From assembly GCF_016097555.1 (NCBI RefSeq), contig NC_054713.1:41037895-41101894 (forward strand): 64,000 nucleotides of DNA, written 5' to 3'. This document shows, piece by piece, positions 43,190 through 54,945 of the stretch (position 1 is the stretch's first letter; every line of letters begins with the position of its first letter). The notes beneath the pieces are model-generated. The model saw only the letters and a list, made by a program, of their open reading frames with translations, made no database searches and had not been told where the DNA came from. This stretch comes from Gigantopelta aegis. Its lineage: Eukaryota; Mollusca; Gastropoda; Neomphalida; Peltospiridae. A program made the position numbers and the translations under genes.

Positions 43190-44459
43190 TTATCCCCCTG
43201 GAGGTCAGGTAGTCAGCAAGGGCGGTTGTTTCCCTGCGACCCCTCGCCAAGTCTCACCCCAAGCGCTGTTTCCGCCGATGCTAACATCGACGTCCTTCCT
43301 ACGAATCGAACACATGTTTGCCCTGATTGGCTATATTCGTGACTCGTTATGGTACCAGAAGAGAGTCGAATCCCATTATGGGGAAAGTACTCGCTAGGTC
43401 GACTAAGAGCGAGCTAATCTGCTTCCGCAAGAACTCCGTGTGACACAACGTGCTCAGAGAAATGCCCATCTCATAAATGAAATGAAGGCATGAATCATTA
43501 CTATTATTGATAATGCCTTGTATTAATGTTCTCTAAGAAGGCAAAAAAACGTTTTCCACATGGATCGAGTTTTTAGTCCCCGTTCAAATTCCATCCAATC
43601 GGAGCCAAAGCCGAACAAAAGAGGTGGGAATTAAACACGAGGTCCTGATTATCTCCCTGTGTTTTACACTGACCACTTCAGTAATAGCTGCGGCTTTAAA
43701 AAACAGCAGTGTCATTTGCTTTTTTCCTGAAAAATTTTTATCGCTGGCGCGGTAACAGTCTCAAAATCAGGGGAGTGATTATCGCAAATTTCTGATGTTT
43801 TGTTGACATTCGATACGATTGAAGTCAAACGAGAAACATTCGGGGGGTACAACTCGTCCTGAAACTAAAACAGATAGACTACTGAGCGAGACGCACGATC
43901 ATGTTTTTCCGAATGACATCACGTGACCCCGATATCAGCCCCGCGCAGAAAATGGAAATCATGTTATTTGCAGAAAATTCTTTGTGTACTTTCAAAATGG
44001 GTTGCAATCAAATTTGATGAATGGATGTTCCCGTGGGTTAAAAAAATTGAGAATTTTTTTTATACTTGCGCGTAATTGAGAATTGAGAAGTTTTATTCCA
44101 ATGTCCCTCACGGGTACTTTTCGCGCGTACACATCCGCATCATCCGACTTGCAGCGTGTATTTGATCTTGACAACATGATATCAAAACAGCAGTTTGACT
44201 TTGGACCCATGGGTGATGTTTGACGATCCATTTCATCCGTGGCCTGAGAGTTTGTTTTTTGTGACGTCTGTTTTTTGATTTGCAACAAAATGATAAATAT
44301 TGAGCAAGCACAAACACCAAAATTCCTTGGAGCCATCTTCTGAGTCAGTACAGAAATCACCCATTTTACTCAAAACCGTCTCTGTTTGACTGAATCTTTT
44401 ATTCTGTCAGTATTATTGATGATTCACGTTTGATTAGAATGAGATTTCTGGAGAAAATA
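43190..44459. other. unique CpG-retaining block, no gene seen
   Basis: No repeats recognised at 43400-44450. It has several conserved-looking stretches, such as ATTATCGCAAATTTCTGATG near 43779. Frames of up to 122 codons exist, without recognisable domains. Confidence 0.4.
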
Positions 44460-44594
44460 GTGAAATATAAATTATTTAAAGCAGCAGTCTCGACTATATT
44501 CTTAGAGCAGCTCATACAGTTTACGATTCTTTTAATGATGCGCCATCCTTCGATTTAAGATGGTTCCTATCTCTTCAATCTAAATCACATGAAC
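44460..44594 (+). repeat. dispersed repeat I, copy 1
   Basis: ATAAATTATTTAAAGCAGCA to GGTTCCTATCTCTTCAATC. It aligns with 45137-45273. Confidence 0.65.
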
Positions 44595-44619
44595 GTACAC
44601 TATCAGATGACAACAAAAA

Positions 44620-44914
44620 AGTTAAAGTTTGGTTTGTATAACGACAAGTCAACTAGAGCACAATGATTTATTAATCATCGGCTATTGGATGTCAAACATT
44701 AGGTAATATTGACGTATAGTCTTAGAGAGGAAATCCGCTACATTTTTCCATTAGTATATGTGCCATCACACAGACAGGATAGCATATACCACGGCCTTTA
44801 ATATACCAGTTGTGATGCACTGGCTGGAACGAGAAATAGCTCAATGTGCCCACCGACGAGAATCGATCCGAGACTGACCGCGCATTAGCCGAGCGCTTTA
44901 CCACAGGGCTACAT
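44620..44914 (-). mobile_element. SINE H1-A
   Basis: Minus-strand tail A, body and full H1 head. It lies between the two copies of repeat I. Confidence 0.9.
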
Positions 44915-45136
44915 TCCAGACAAATTACAACAATTTAAACTCAAGTATGTTTTTTTTTAATATTTAAGCAATTTTTAGATTGAATAGATAACTAACCTAG
45001 TTTAGTTCTTTTCACCTTCCTGACATGGTCACATTCTTCCATCTTACGTCCATTGCTGTCTCTCTAATCACGTTTGTTACATAACAAATATTCCATAAAC
45101 CCTAGAGTGTGCTCCAGGATTTTTGGCAACAAGAGT

Positions 45137-45273
45137 GAACTATAAATTATTTAAAGCAGGCAATCTCCACTGAAAACTCTTAAGAGCAACGTATACAGTT
45201 TGAGGATCATTCTACTAAAGCGCCGAATTTGCAGGTAGGTTTCCTATCTCCTCCAATATCCATGTGTCCTGCG
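45137..45273 (+). repeat. dispersed repeat I, copy 2
   Basis: ATAAATTATTTAAAGCAGGC to CTATCTCCTCCAATATCC. Like the 42.8-kb SINE it shows several single-base insertions relative to its partner. Confidence 0.65.
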
Positions 45274-45310
45274 TATGTGCTAGGAGTATCGTGTGTGGCA
45301 ATAGGTCAGT

Positions 45311-45355
45311 GATCTCTCTCTGCTCTCTCCCGCTCTCTCTCCTCTCTCTCTCTCT
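45311..45355. repeat. (CT)n microsatellite
   Basis: Interrupted CTCTCT units preceding a SINE body. Confidence 0.85.
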
Positions 45356-45875
45356 CTACGCGGTACGTGCTGTCCTGTCTATGAAAATATCCCTTGTCAA
45401 TGGACAAATGTAGCAGATTTCCTCTGAAGGTGTATATAAAAGATCCCTTGCTGCTAATCAAAAAAGAGTAGCCCATGAAGTGGCGACAGTGGGTTTCCTC
45501 TCTCACTATCTGTGTGGTTCTTTCACCATATGTCTGACGCCATATAACCGTAAATAAAATGTGCTCTACAGGCCCGTACGCAGTATTTTTAATGGGTGGG
45601 TGCGAATTGCTCGTGATGGGACCAATCAACATAAAAATAACACCTCAAAACAACAACGATTACGTAACGTTATTTAAATTAAATAGAGAAAAGTGGACCT
45701 TTAGTAATCGCACCCCCCCCCCCCCCCCGTGTATGGGCCTGCTCTAGTGGTGTCGTTATCGAAATCAAACGATTTTGATCAGTCAAAATTAACAAATGTT
45801 TGACATCCAATAGCCGATAATTGATAAATTAATGTACACTAGTGTTGTCTTTAAACAAAACAAACTTTAACTTTG
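45356..45875 (+). mobile_element. chimeric SINE interrupted by MITE J
   Basis: Contains a duplicated body start (CTGTCCTGTCTATG, then GATCCCTTGCTGCTAATC), a tail B segment to AATAAAATG, then GTGCTCTA. After the MITE it resumes CTCTAGTGGTGTCGTTATCG, and a second tail A end follows (45785-45873). Confidence 0.8.
45569..45741. mobile_element. MITE J with C run, inserted in a SINE
   Basis: Ends CAGGCCC(G)TA and TATGGGCCTG form a near-perfect inverted terminus. CTCTA directly abuts both ends (45564-45568 and 45742-45746), a 5-bp target duplication. A run of about 16 C lies near its right end. No coding capacity. Confidence 0.8.
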
Positions 45876-46974
45876 CAAACTCCAAAAAAAAAAATACAGC
45901 GGATGTTCCTGATGTTAAATTGACATAAAACGGATCTTTAGCCATGTCTAAATTATCTTTATCCAAAAATAAAATGTGTTGCATTCATTCAAATCTTCTT
46001 TCACACGTTTCCCCCAGATGTCCGAGTTCAAAATTTTAATCTCTTAGATTTATTTTCACTACGACAATCGAAGCCGGTGTTGCTCTTTCGTGTGAGAGGA
46101 ATTTAAAGTATATTTGTTTTATATTTGCTGTCATGGGAGTGATCTCCCTTGTATATTTCAAATATTCCAAGAACACTGTTGTCAACGACAACGCTATTTC
46201 GAAACTCCCAGAATGTTTCATTGTCTCCAACTCGAAAATATCAGATACCAAGCAACGGTGTTTATTCAGACACCTTAAATACATATACAAAGGGGAACCA
46301 CTCTATGGGGACATTATTTCTTTCAATATTGTTTGCGATCTCACTTCGTGTATCAAATAAAGACAATGTGAACAAACAGAGAAAAAATTCGCATGGTCTC
46401 CCCTTGGATGGCTCTTTTGTAAAATAATACCTAAAATGACCTCTGCGCCACATTGGTTCGGTTACCTTGCAAGCTGTTAAAACGGATGCACTTTTGCATT
46501 GAGCTCGGCTAAAAAAAAAAAATGGCTACAATAATAAGAAATGGTTTCAACTGAATCCGTCTTCAAAAGACTCTCAAAGTTCTTTTCATTTCGTCCAGAA
46601 TATCACAAATCGTATGGATATTCCTCATATTGACCGAACACGAAAGAAGATTTTTTTTCTTTCGAACTCTTTTGTCTCGGATTTCAGTAAGAGTTGTTTA
46701 CCTTGTTTTAAATGTCCGCCTGTCTAAAGTGTATGCAGAAGGTTTGTTTGCAGTTCTTCGTGTATGGTGGCAGACATGTACGCTTTTATGAACTTTGATA
46801 TAAGGAATCGAAGTTCGGTAATGGCGTCTTTCAAATGGCAACAATGGAAGACATCTGAGGCATGTTCAGGTTCTGTTGAACCAACTTAATTTCCATTGCC
46901 GATAGTGTTAACATTTTCTTTTCTAAAAAAGTAATGTAAGCCACATATATTGTGAACAAATGCATTTCATCTTT
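45876..46974. other. unique block, no gene seen
   Basis: No repeats recognised. Overlapping frames of 63-92 codons on both strands at 46036-46453 lack recognisable domains. Confidence 0.4.
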
Positions 46975-47077
46975 CCTGTCCTGGACGAAGGGGCTTGCAT
47001 AAGTCGACACCTGCGTCCTTGACAGGCGTGTGCTACAACAGCTTGCTCTGAATATACACGTTAAACACTATGACCTG
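46975..47077 (+). repeat. dispersed repeat E, copy 3
   Basis: CCTGTCCTGGACGAAGGGGC to GCTTGCTCTGAATATACACG, then GACCTGAACTGACCTGACCT. Confidence 0.75.
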
Positions 47078-47750
47078 AACTGACCTGACCTGCATTTCAT
47101 AATTTATTATTGTAATACATATACAAAATGAAAACCAAAATGGTTTGCCAATCAGCATGCATTTAATTTAGCACATTATGAATTTTAATAATCATCAATT
47201 AATGCTTACCTATACTCATATTAATTTCTCTTGCCTGTAAGGACTTGGTGTTTTTGGTGTTTTGAATATGTGTTATGTTTGGAATATCTATATATCTATA
47301 TCTATATATATATAGTATCAGCCACGTGATATCTCACATCTAATCCACCTGCAATAAAATGAGGTGTTACATGGCAAATTTAATCAATGTTTTTATTGGC
47401 AACCATCTTCTTCTCTCTTTTTTTCTCCAAAAAATCGCATTTCCAATTTTTTTTACCTTTAGTGTATTCTGCATAACAATTCAGGTGCATGTGCTGGATA
47501 TTGTGCGGGGTCGGGGGGGGGGGGGTCTGTACTGTGACGAGCGAAGTTTTCAGGGAAGGGGTCGAGTCATGCTACTGCGAAAAATATATTGAATAATGAA
47601 AAACATTAAATCGCTTGGAGAAAATCTTACTGTAGAAAACTGAAATATTAATATACAATGTATATAATGTATACAATGTATATAAATGTATATATAACCC
47701 CGCCCCCACCCCACCCCCCCCTATTTTATATATTGATTATATTATATATA

Positions 47751-47751
<1 letters not shown>
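47078..47751. other. no gene seen
   Basis: AT-rich, with a TATA run (47289-47313), a G run (47512-47525) and a C run (47702-47721). Confidence 0.5.

Positions 47752-47821
<70 letters not shown>
47752..47821. repeat. (GA)n microsatellite
   Basis: Thirty-five GA units flanked by TATATA. Confidence 0.95.
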
Positions 47822-47825
<4 letters not shown>

Positions 47826-48436
47826 ATATATACAATTACCTATAAATGTGTCTGAAATTCCACAGCATTCATTATCTACTCTGAATATTTAACTATTTAA
47901 AATATACTACAAACTGTAGACTTAATTATTTAAATAATATCAGTCGAGATGTTTCATTTTGTACGCCAGCTGGAAAGCGTTATAATTTTAATACAGCCTT
48001 TTTTTTTCTCTCTTTTTTATAAAAAGAGAAATCAGAAAAAAAGAAAACGAAATCTTAACAAAGGTATTTATGAGCCTGCTTTGAAGCCATCGTCATAAAT
48101 TACATTTAGAAATCTGGATAATGAGTAAACTATTGTTGTTTATGGTTGCATTCGGACCTTTCCGTCACTAATCGGCACAAGAAAAAGCTGTTAATATGCA
48201 CACATCTGCCTCAGGCTCTTAAAACGATTTTTTAAAAATGTGCTTTGTATAATTAATGTAAAACATTAGTCTCTCCTAGCTGAATAGAATGGATTCGTGG
48301 TTTCACATTAGGGCCCTGTGGAACATGCAGTGGGGTTTTGGTGAGGAATAAACAAAGTTAGCATTTATTCAATTTTATATTATTTATTTATTGTTGTTTT
48401 TGTGTATGCTTGCTTGTTTATTTGTTTACGTGTTTG
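47822..48436. other. no gene seen
   Basis: AT-rich unique sequence, moderately CpG-retaining at 48060-48320. Confidence 0.45.
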
Positions 48437-48439
48437 TGT

Positions 48440-48880
48440 GATAGACAGACAGACAGACAGACAGACACATACACACACATAGAGAGAGCGAGAGAGAGAG
48501 AGAGAGAGAAGAGAGCAATAGGGAGATAGAGAGAGAAGAGAGAGAGAGAATGCCCTTTTTTTTCTTGCTTTTATGTGTGAGAAGAGAGAGAGGAGGAGGT
48601 GAGAGAGAGGAGAGGGAGAGAGAGAGAGAGGAGAGAGTGAGAGGAGAGTGAAGGTGTGTAAGGATGTGAGGAGGAGATGGGAGGAGATGAGAGAGGAGAG
48701 GCGAGGGAGAGAGAGGAGAGAGATGGGAGAGAGATGGGAAGAGTGAGTGAGACCACAGAGCAAAGCGAGCGAGAGAGAGAGAGAGAGAGAGAGACGAAGT
48801 GAGAGACAGAGCAAGCGAGAGAGAGGGAGAGAGCACAAGTAGAGAGAGAGAGAGAGGAGAGGAGAGAGAGAGAGAGCACG
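48440..48880. repeat. CAGA/CACA and degenerate GA-rich array
   Basis: About 440 bp of purine-rich GA, GAGGA and GGAGA units. All long frames are low-complexity. Confidence 0.93.
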
Positions 48881-49803
48881 GTGGAAAACAGGAAGGACTT
48901 AGTGATAAAATAGTACTCATTTTCTACTGTATTACATGCATTATGCGAAGAAAGCAATGTCAGACCATTGAAAAGAAACTAAGTTAAAAAATAAGAAAGA
49001 AAGAAAGAAAGAAAGAAAACATCGTGATTAATATTTTCGTTGGTAAACAATTCCAAGCGTTTCTTTCACAACAGCAGATAGACAAAATGAGTAGTCATTA
49101 CAAGATCGCGTGGTATTGTTACATGAGAGAAAAGAAAAACAGATTTCAAATGAAGGATGGGGAAAAAAAGTCGCACAAACTAATCCTAATTAAAATCAAA
49201 TGCACAGGCACAGAGGTGGGGAAGAAGTCAGACAGACAGACAGACACAAATCGTTAAGAGACGGATATAGGTACATGACGTCATAAAATAAAATAAAAGA
49301 TCTAGCCATGATCTCACATGATTCACCGAGACATCGTTATGTTACCTGCCTCTAGGGATGTTCTTTGAAGATAATTTTAAATGGGGTATGAAAGCGATAT
49401 TTTGATGGTCTGAAAAGCAACCTGCAGAACAACAGTTATGAGCTGTTTTAAAGATATACATATCGCAGGACAACAACAACAAACAAACAAAACAAGATGA
49501 AAAAAATATGAAAAAAAAAGAAAAAGAAAAGAAAAAGAAAGAAATAATGAATGAATGAAAGAAAGAAAACAAAACGAAAGCGAATTATGTTGTCCTCAAG
49601 GGGTGGGGTATTGGGCCCCAACTGCCTCGGTTCCTATGGAGTCCCACCTGTTTAAACGTCTACGCTAGGCGTATTTTTAAGAGGTGGGGGGTAATAATAA
49701 AAGTCTGTTCAAACACCTCTTATCAAACCTAGCGCACCCGCAGCCGCACCCGCACCCGCACCCTAACCCTCACCCCTCCTGGATCTGCGCCGTATGCCAT
49801 CGC
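48881..49803. other. no gene seen before the gap
   Basis: Contains (GAAA)n near 48995-49018, AAC/AAAG runs at 49470-49580 and CGCACC units at 49733-49763. Nothing coding recognised. Confidence 0.5.
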
Positions 49804-50003
49804 NNNNNNNNNNNNNNNNNNNNNNNNNNNNNNNNNNNNNNNNNNNNNNNNNNNNNNNNNNNNNNNNNNNNNNNNNNNNNNNNNNNNNNNNNNNNNNNNN
49901 NNNNNNNNNNNNNNNNNNNNNNNNNNNNNNNNNNNNNNNNNNNNNNNNNNNNNNNNNNNNNNNNNNNNNNNNNNNNNNNNNNNNNNNNNNNNNNNNNNNN
50001 NNN
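49804..50003. other. assembly gap of 200 N
   Basis: Exactly 200 undetermined bases, which looks like a fixed-size placeholder, so the true distance is unknown. Frames running through it are meaningless. Confidence 0.97.
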
Positions 50004-50535
50004 TTTTTTTTTTTCTGTTGTTTTGTTTGGTTGGTTTTTCTCTCTTTTCTTTTCTCTTCTCCTTTTTCTCTTCTTCCTCTCTTCTCCTTTGCTCTCTCCT
50101 TCTCTTCTTCTCTTGTCTTCTGTTTGTTCTTTCTCTTTTCTTTCTTCTCTCCCTCTCTTTCCTTCCCTCTACTTTTGGGCCTTCTTCCTTTCCTCTCTTC
50201 TTTTTTTCCTCTCCGTTTCTCCCTCTTTTTTTTTGTCTTTCCCCCCCTCTTCTTTTCTTTCCCTCCCCTCGATCCTTCTTCTCTTCTTCCTCCTCCTCCT
50301 GTTAACTCTCAATCTCTTCGTCTCTCTCCGTTTCTTTCCGCTCTCTCTGTTTTTCTGTCCTGTCTGTCTCTGTTCTCTATCCTCCCTCTCTGCATCTCCT
50401 CTCTCGTCTCCTTCACTTTCTCTCCCTGTCTGTCCTCTCTTGTTTTTGTCTGTCCTGTCTGTCTGGCTGTCTGTCCTCTCTCTCTCTCCTCTCTCTCTCA
50501 TCTCTCGATCCTCTTCGTCGCTCTCTCACGCTCTC
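50004..50535. repeat. CT-rich low-complexity block after the gap
   Basis: Over 500 bp of T/C-rich sequence with CTGTC units. It probably caused the assembly break. Confidence 0.9.
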
Positions 50536-51027
50536 TTGATTGGTCAATAATAATAAAAATGCCATTGCCCATTGATATGCTCGCTGAGACCTCCTAGACA
50601 AACAGTTAACCAAAATGTACAATTCTAGGAATACATTTTCATTCAGAACAATAAAAGCCCGCGTACATTTCAGTTGAACAAAACCTCGCCTTTTTGAGGA
50701 ATATTACTAGCACTGCACCATGTAACCCCAGACATTCCACAATTATGACGCCTGATTAAATTCAATTAAGGATCCTTTGTGTCGCTAACGCGGTCGTAAA
50801 TACCTATTTGTTAACGTTCAGCGAGGGTAAATAGATTTTTCACATTTTGACGGTTGTAATTCGATCCTTTCGTTGAAGAGCTCACAAGCCGCCACGGAGA
50901 TCGGTGTTACGGAGACGTTGAAAACGACAATCACAAATTATTCGCTTCATTGACCTGCTACTAGTAACAGAACGGTGAAGTGTGCAGGTAGGGATATTCC
51001 AGGACAGTCGAGCACCTTTTCATTCAT
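50536..51027. other. unique CpG-retaining block, no gene seen
   Basis: At 50640-50960, repeat-free sequence with GCTAACGCGGTCGTAAATAC and ATTAAATTCAATTAAGG. It is similar in character to the 38.6-kb block. No coding domain. Confidence 0.4.
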
Positions 51028-51110
51028 TCTTTATTGGCTTTGAGCTAAAAGCTCATCAGTTACAAGAAAAAAATGTATAAATATATAAATACACAAATAC
51101 ACAAATACCC
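51028..51110 (-). mobile_element. LINE 3' end
   Basis: Minus strand: GTAACTGATGAGCTTTTAGC, a small hairpin (GAGCTTTTAGCTC), then AAGCCAATAAAGAATGAATG. The element at 63.47 kb has the same order of hairpin and AATAAAGAAT. Confidence 0.55.
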
Positions 51111-51264
51111 ACGCATTTTTAAAAGGACAATCCTGAGTTTGAAAATTTCGGTCCTAGCGAGACGTCCGTTTGTCTCCTCCCCACAACAATAAAATAAACA
51201 TACATCCTAATTTGTCCTGCTTTTTAAAACATTACCTTACCATGTTTTAAATATAAAACATTAT

Positions 51265-51325
51265 AAGGATAAATGATTAATAAAACCCACGTGCTCTAAT
51301 GGTGTCGTTAAATAAAATAAACTTT
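51265..51325 (+). mobile_element. SINE tail A fragment
   Basis: GTGCTCTAATGGTGTCGTTA and AATAAAATAAAC only. Confidence 0.7.
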
Positions 51326-51660
51326 TTAATTTTTCGTACGTACGAAATCATTTGGTGTAAAAAAAAAAAATATATATATATAGTTTGGGCCATTTAACAC
51401 ACCCAAGTGACCTGTGGCCATATCATGTTTATATGTAAGGATAGTACAAACGCCGCAATAAGAAACCCGAAACCCCTATCGAAAACGCAGGGTCAGTCGG
51501 TGTCGGATAGGTTGTGTCGGGTTTCCTCATGTAGCGATTGTGCTAGTCATCAATGTGTAAAGTTTAATGTCATGAGTGAACTCGAAAATAATCATACTAA
51601 AGGTCTGCTGTGTCGGCTATCAACACGAAAATAGCAGATTGCTTAGCAACCGACGAAATC
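51326..51660. other. no gene seen
   Basis: Unique sequence including a TA run at 51370-51382. A frame at 51407-51634 has no recognisable domain. Confidence 0.4.
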
Positions 51661-51662
51661 GT

Positions 51663-51740
51663 AATGTTTGTCTTGTCACAATAGGCTATTCTCGTCGCTA
51701 TTCTCGTACGGAGCACTCGTATGGTGTAGCGTCGCCTTAA
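51663..51740 (+). mobile_element. MITE K right end
   Basis: GGCTATTCTCGT, CTATTCTCGTACGGAGCACT and GTATGGTGTAGCGTCGCCTT match the right half of the copy at 10924-11055. Confidence 0.7.
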
Positions 51741-52310
51741 GTACATTGCACTTCTAGTGAGGGGGCCGCATTCTCTGGTTGGGGTGGGTGGAGCACAAGC
51801 AGCATTTGTATCTTTATTTATATAGACTAGGATTTTTTTTTTAAACCCACCAAAAGCTCGTACATTTTCGTCCTTAAGTGGGGGAATAGTACCCCTCCTC
51901 TCCCCTCCGCCTCCCGGTTTCTACGGGCCTGTGTAGTCCAGTTATAACCAGATCCCGTTTATCCTAGTAGCACATGTAGCATGTGCTACGTTTCCCGCGC
52001 TTCAGGGGGCCCCGCCGTGATGTGTACATTTATTTTCCCCAGGTCTCCCCCCTCCCCGAGGAGTTTGCAAAATATATATCCTGGGAAGGGGGACCCGCTG
52101 TTATTTGTGCTGCAGGCCCCGCGGATCCTTAAACCGGCTCTGGTTATAACATGTAACTAGTATAGACCTAAGGCCGCTCTAGTTAGCCGTGCCTAGCATG
52201 GGGAACCCGGGTCTTGTAATTCAAGAAGGTCTAACTAAGACTGCACTAAGTGAATGTTACGAACCCTAGTTTAATTTGGTAAATATCTGCGGACTTACGA
52301 TCATGCCCAG
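51741..52310. other. repeat-like C/G-rich sequence, no gene seen
   Basis: Several C- and G-rich segments and GTTTCTACGGGCCTG near 51917, resembling the MITE J terminus, suggest decayed DNA elements. None could be delimited. Confidence 0.35.
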
Positions 52311-52311
52311 G

Positions 52312-52440
52312 AGCCTAATTCACTAAACTCTCGCAACTTCACGATCTTGCAGTGCAATGCTAAAAGACTTGCAAAGAGGATGCTTTGTTGTCTAAAAGAG
52401 CCAAAGAGACCTTTGTAAATTATGCCCCAATTGGAACACA
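52312..52440. mobile_element. possible MITE related to element L
   Basis: CCTAATTCACTAAACTCTCG and GTAAATTATGCCCC resemble the ends GGGCCAATTTCACTAAACAT and AATTGGGCCCC of element L. The inverted match is poor. Confidence 0.35.
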
Positions 52441-52639
52441 AACGTGTGTTTTGGGTTACTGGAACAAATCATTATGAATCACCGACGTCTATCATACGTC
52501 TTACGTTTGTTTTGAGTTACAGGGCCCTGGGGGCCGTTGAACCATTCTAAAAAAACAACAACACACCTTTAAATTGCCCTTTTTTAGTTAAAAATCGTCT
52601 TTCTGTCTAGCTAGAATTGACTCTATTTTACAGTGCTTT

Positions 52640-52898
52640 GGGCTCCGTTTTACGAAGCGATCTTAGCGCCAAGATCAACTTAAATGCATAGCTACCTTAT
52701 ACCCGTATTCTTTTGGCTATAATAATCAACATTGCCTCTGTAATATATTCTGTCCCGGATCAGGCTTCTGCCTCTCCAGAGACGGGATCCGGGACAGACA
52801 TGCTACAAACCTTACTGGTATAGGAGCATGTTAAAATATATCGCACTCGCACCTTAAGGTGATCTTAGCGTTAAGATCATTGTGTAAAAACAGAACCC
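52640..52898. mobile_element. MITE N copy 1, carrying repeat G
   Basis: Ends GGGCTCCGTTTTACGAAGCG and TTGTGTAAAAACAGAACCC form diverged inverted repeats, with GATCTTAGCG palindromes inside each arm. Repeat G occupies 52750-52853. Confidence 0.7.
52750..52853 (+). repeat. dispersed repeat G, copy 2
   Basis: CTGTCCCGGATCAGGCTTCT, AGACGGGATCCGGGACAGAC and GCATGTTAAAATATA, matching 24064-24172, including the GCACTC end. Confidence 0.7.
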
Positions 52899-52903
52899 TT
52901 GTT

Positions 52904-53616
52904 CTTTTTCTCTCTTTGTTTTACTTACCCCCTCCCCAACCCACCCACGCAACGTTTTTGTTTCCCAGAAAGCATACAAATGTCCATTAGTTTCTGTTGC
53001 CGTTGCTCAACTATGACTCATCGATTTTACGACCCTGCCTCCCCCTTGACCACCCCGAACGAAAACCGCTAGTTACGAGTCTCGATTATAGGTTATTACC
53101 GTGTCACGCCGGGATTTTAACAACCGTAATTGGCCCCACTTGCCTAATACGTTCTCCTCCTTCTCCTTCCCTTACACGTCTGTACTGATGTGACCTGTCG
53201 CTTTTAGGGTTTTAAATTTGGGGGGTTATTTCTTCGCTAAATATGATCCTTTAGAATGCATTAGTGTAAACTGATCTTGAGTCAGGCATGATCGTGAGTC
53301 GGTCAACTTTGAAGCAGTATATCTGAGCTTTTAAAATACAAATGGGTTTAAAGATTATATAAATTATACGATTAGATAAATAATTTTTGTCATATGTTAT
53401 TCCTTCCAGCGTTACGTGGTGCACAGTGTTTTTATTTAACACTAGAAGAGTGCCACCGCAATGTGACAATAGATACATTTTTAAAGTTTTGTATTTTTTT
53501 CTCTGATGATAAGCAGGGAAATAACATATAACAACATTAAATAAATATTTTTGATGAACATGGCATTTAATTTTAGTGATATTTGTACACATATCGCTAT
53601 TTAAAAATAACCTTTC
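52904..53616. other. no gene seen
   Basis: Mixed unique sequence. A 113-codon minus-strand frame (53251-53592) shows no recognisable domain. Confidence 0.45.
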
Positions 53617-53926
53617 GGGATGGGGGGTAGCTCAGTCGGTTGATTGCTCGCTTGGGGTGTTTGCGTCGAAGGATCTATTCAATTTATTGGGGGGGTTTTG
53701 TCGTTCCAATTAGTGCACCACAACTGGACAAAGGCCGTGGTATGTGCTTTTCTGTCTGTGGGAAAGTGCATATAAAAGATCCCTTTCTGCATTAGGAAAC
53801 ATGTAGCGGGTTTCCTCTGATGACTACGTGTCACAATTACCAAATGTTTGACATCCAATAACCGATGCATAATTAATCAATGTGCTCTAGTGGTGTCGTT
53901 AAACAAAAAACAAAACAAAACAAAAA
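53617..53926 (+). mobile_element. SINE H2-A
   Basis: GGGGGGTAGCTCAGTCGGTT head, a GTCGAAGGATC B-box region, body with CCTTTCTGCATTAGG, and complete tail A with CAAAA units. Confidence 0.92.
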
Positions 53927-53935
53927 CCTTTAATT

Positions 53936-54086
53936 TTGTTTGAAACTTAAGCCACGTAAATGATTTTAAATGGGATATTTCAAATTTATCATTTGATTAT
54001 AAAGACATTGTCCCGACTCGGTGTCAGATAAATTCTTTGCAGGCACCACCAGCGTTGAGACAAATTAAGAAAAAAATCTTCTTTTT

Positions 54087-54143
<57 letters not shown>

Positions 54144-54300
54144 TTTTTGTTGTTTTTTTTTTTTTGGGGGGGGGGGTTGTCATAAAATCAAGAAGAAAGA
54201 CGATAGGTAGACATAAGATAGTTTAGATGTGGATTAATTTCAAAAGTATACTTACTCTATTGTCGGTGATAACCATTTTGTTGACGCTGTTATCGTTTTA
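53936..54300. repeat. AT-rich sequence with (TTG)n array
   Basis: A TTG array at 54089-54141 followed by T and G homopolymers to 54177. The rest is unique. Confidence 0.8.
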
Positions 54301-54306
54301 CACATA

Positions 54307-54719
54307 ACGGGTCGAATTTACAAAGCCTGTTTTTAAACGAAATGGTTTATTTAACGACGCACTCAACATATTTTATTTACGGTTATATGGCGTTGGAGGG
54401 AGGAAATCCGCTGTCGCCACTTCATGGGCTACTCTTTTCGATTAGCAGCAAGGAATCTTTTATATGCACCATCCCACAGACAGGATAGCACATACCACGG
54501 CCTTTTATATACCAGTCGTGGTGCACTGGCTGGAACGAGAAATTACCCAATGGGCCTACCGACAGGATCGATCCCCAAACCGACCGCGCATCAAGCCAGC
54601 GCTTTACCACTGGACTAACCCCCCCCCCCCCCCCCCCCCCGTTTTTTATTTATTCGTCTAACTACATGTAAAATGCTTAAATATCTGCGTTTACGAAAAA
54701 CAGGCTTTGTAAATTCGGT
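54307..54719. mobile_element. MITE M, inverted ends around a SINE
   Basis: GAATTTACAAAGCCTGTTTT at 54314 and AAAACAGGCTTTGTAAATTC at 54697 are exact inverted copies over at least 18 bp. A SINE fills most of the interval. The sequence following the right arm (to 54767) recurs at 55688-55765. Confidence 0.65.
54341..54640 (-). mobile_element. SINE H1-B with C run at its head
   Basis: Minus-strand tail B, body and full H1 head, with a deletion in the tail. The 5' terminus continues as 22 C on the plus strand (54619-54640), which is an expanded GGGG start. Confidence 0.92.
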
Positions 54720-54945
54720 AGTTATAATCTGGGTCATAATTCGTCGTTAACTTTTGTCCATAAATCAGGGCCAATTTCACTAAACATCGTAAGTTTACGT
54801 CTGCGACTAGCAGTTATACCGGGCATACTTTTACACGTGTTTGGCATCGTTTTCACACGGAAAATTACATCATTACAGAACATGGAGCATTTTAATGACA
54901 AAAGAAAACGAAATATGTGCATTTTAAACTATATTTGGTTTACTG

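Noticed and set aside
48380..48957. Ser/Leu-rich frames of 128-164 codons
   Set aside because: Translations of the GA-rich array.
49684..50597. Frames of 267-288 codons
   Set aside because: They run through the 200-N gap and CT-rich sequence, with no real protein content.
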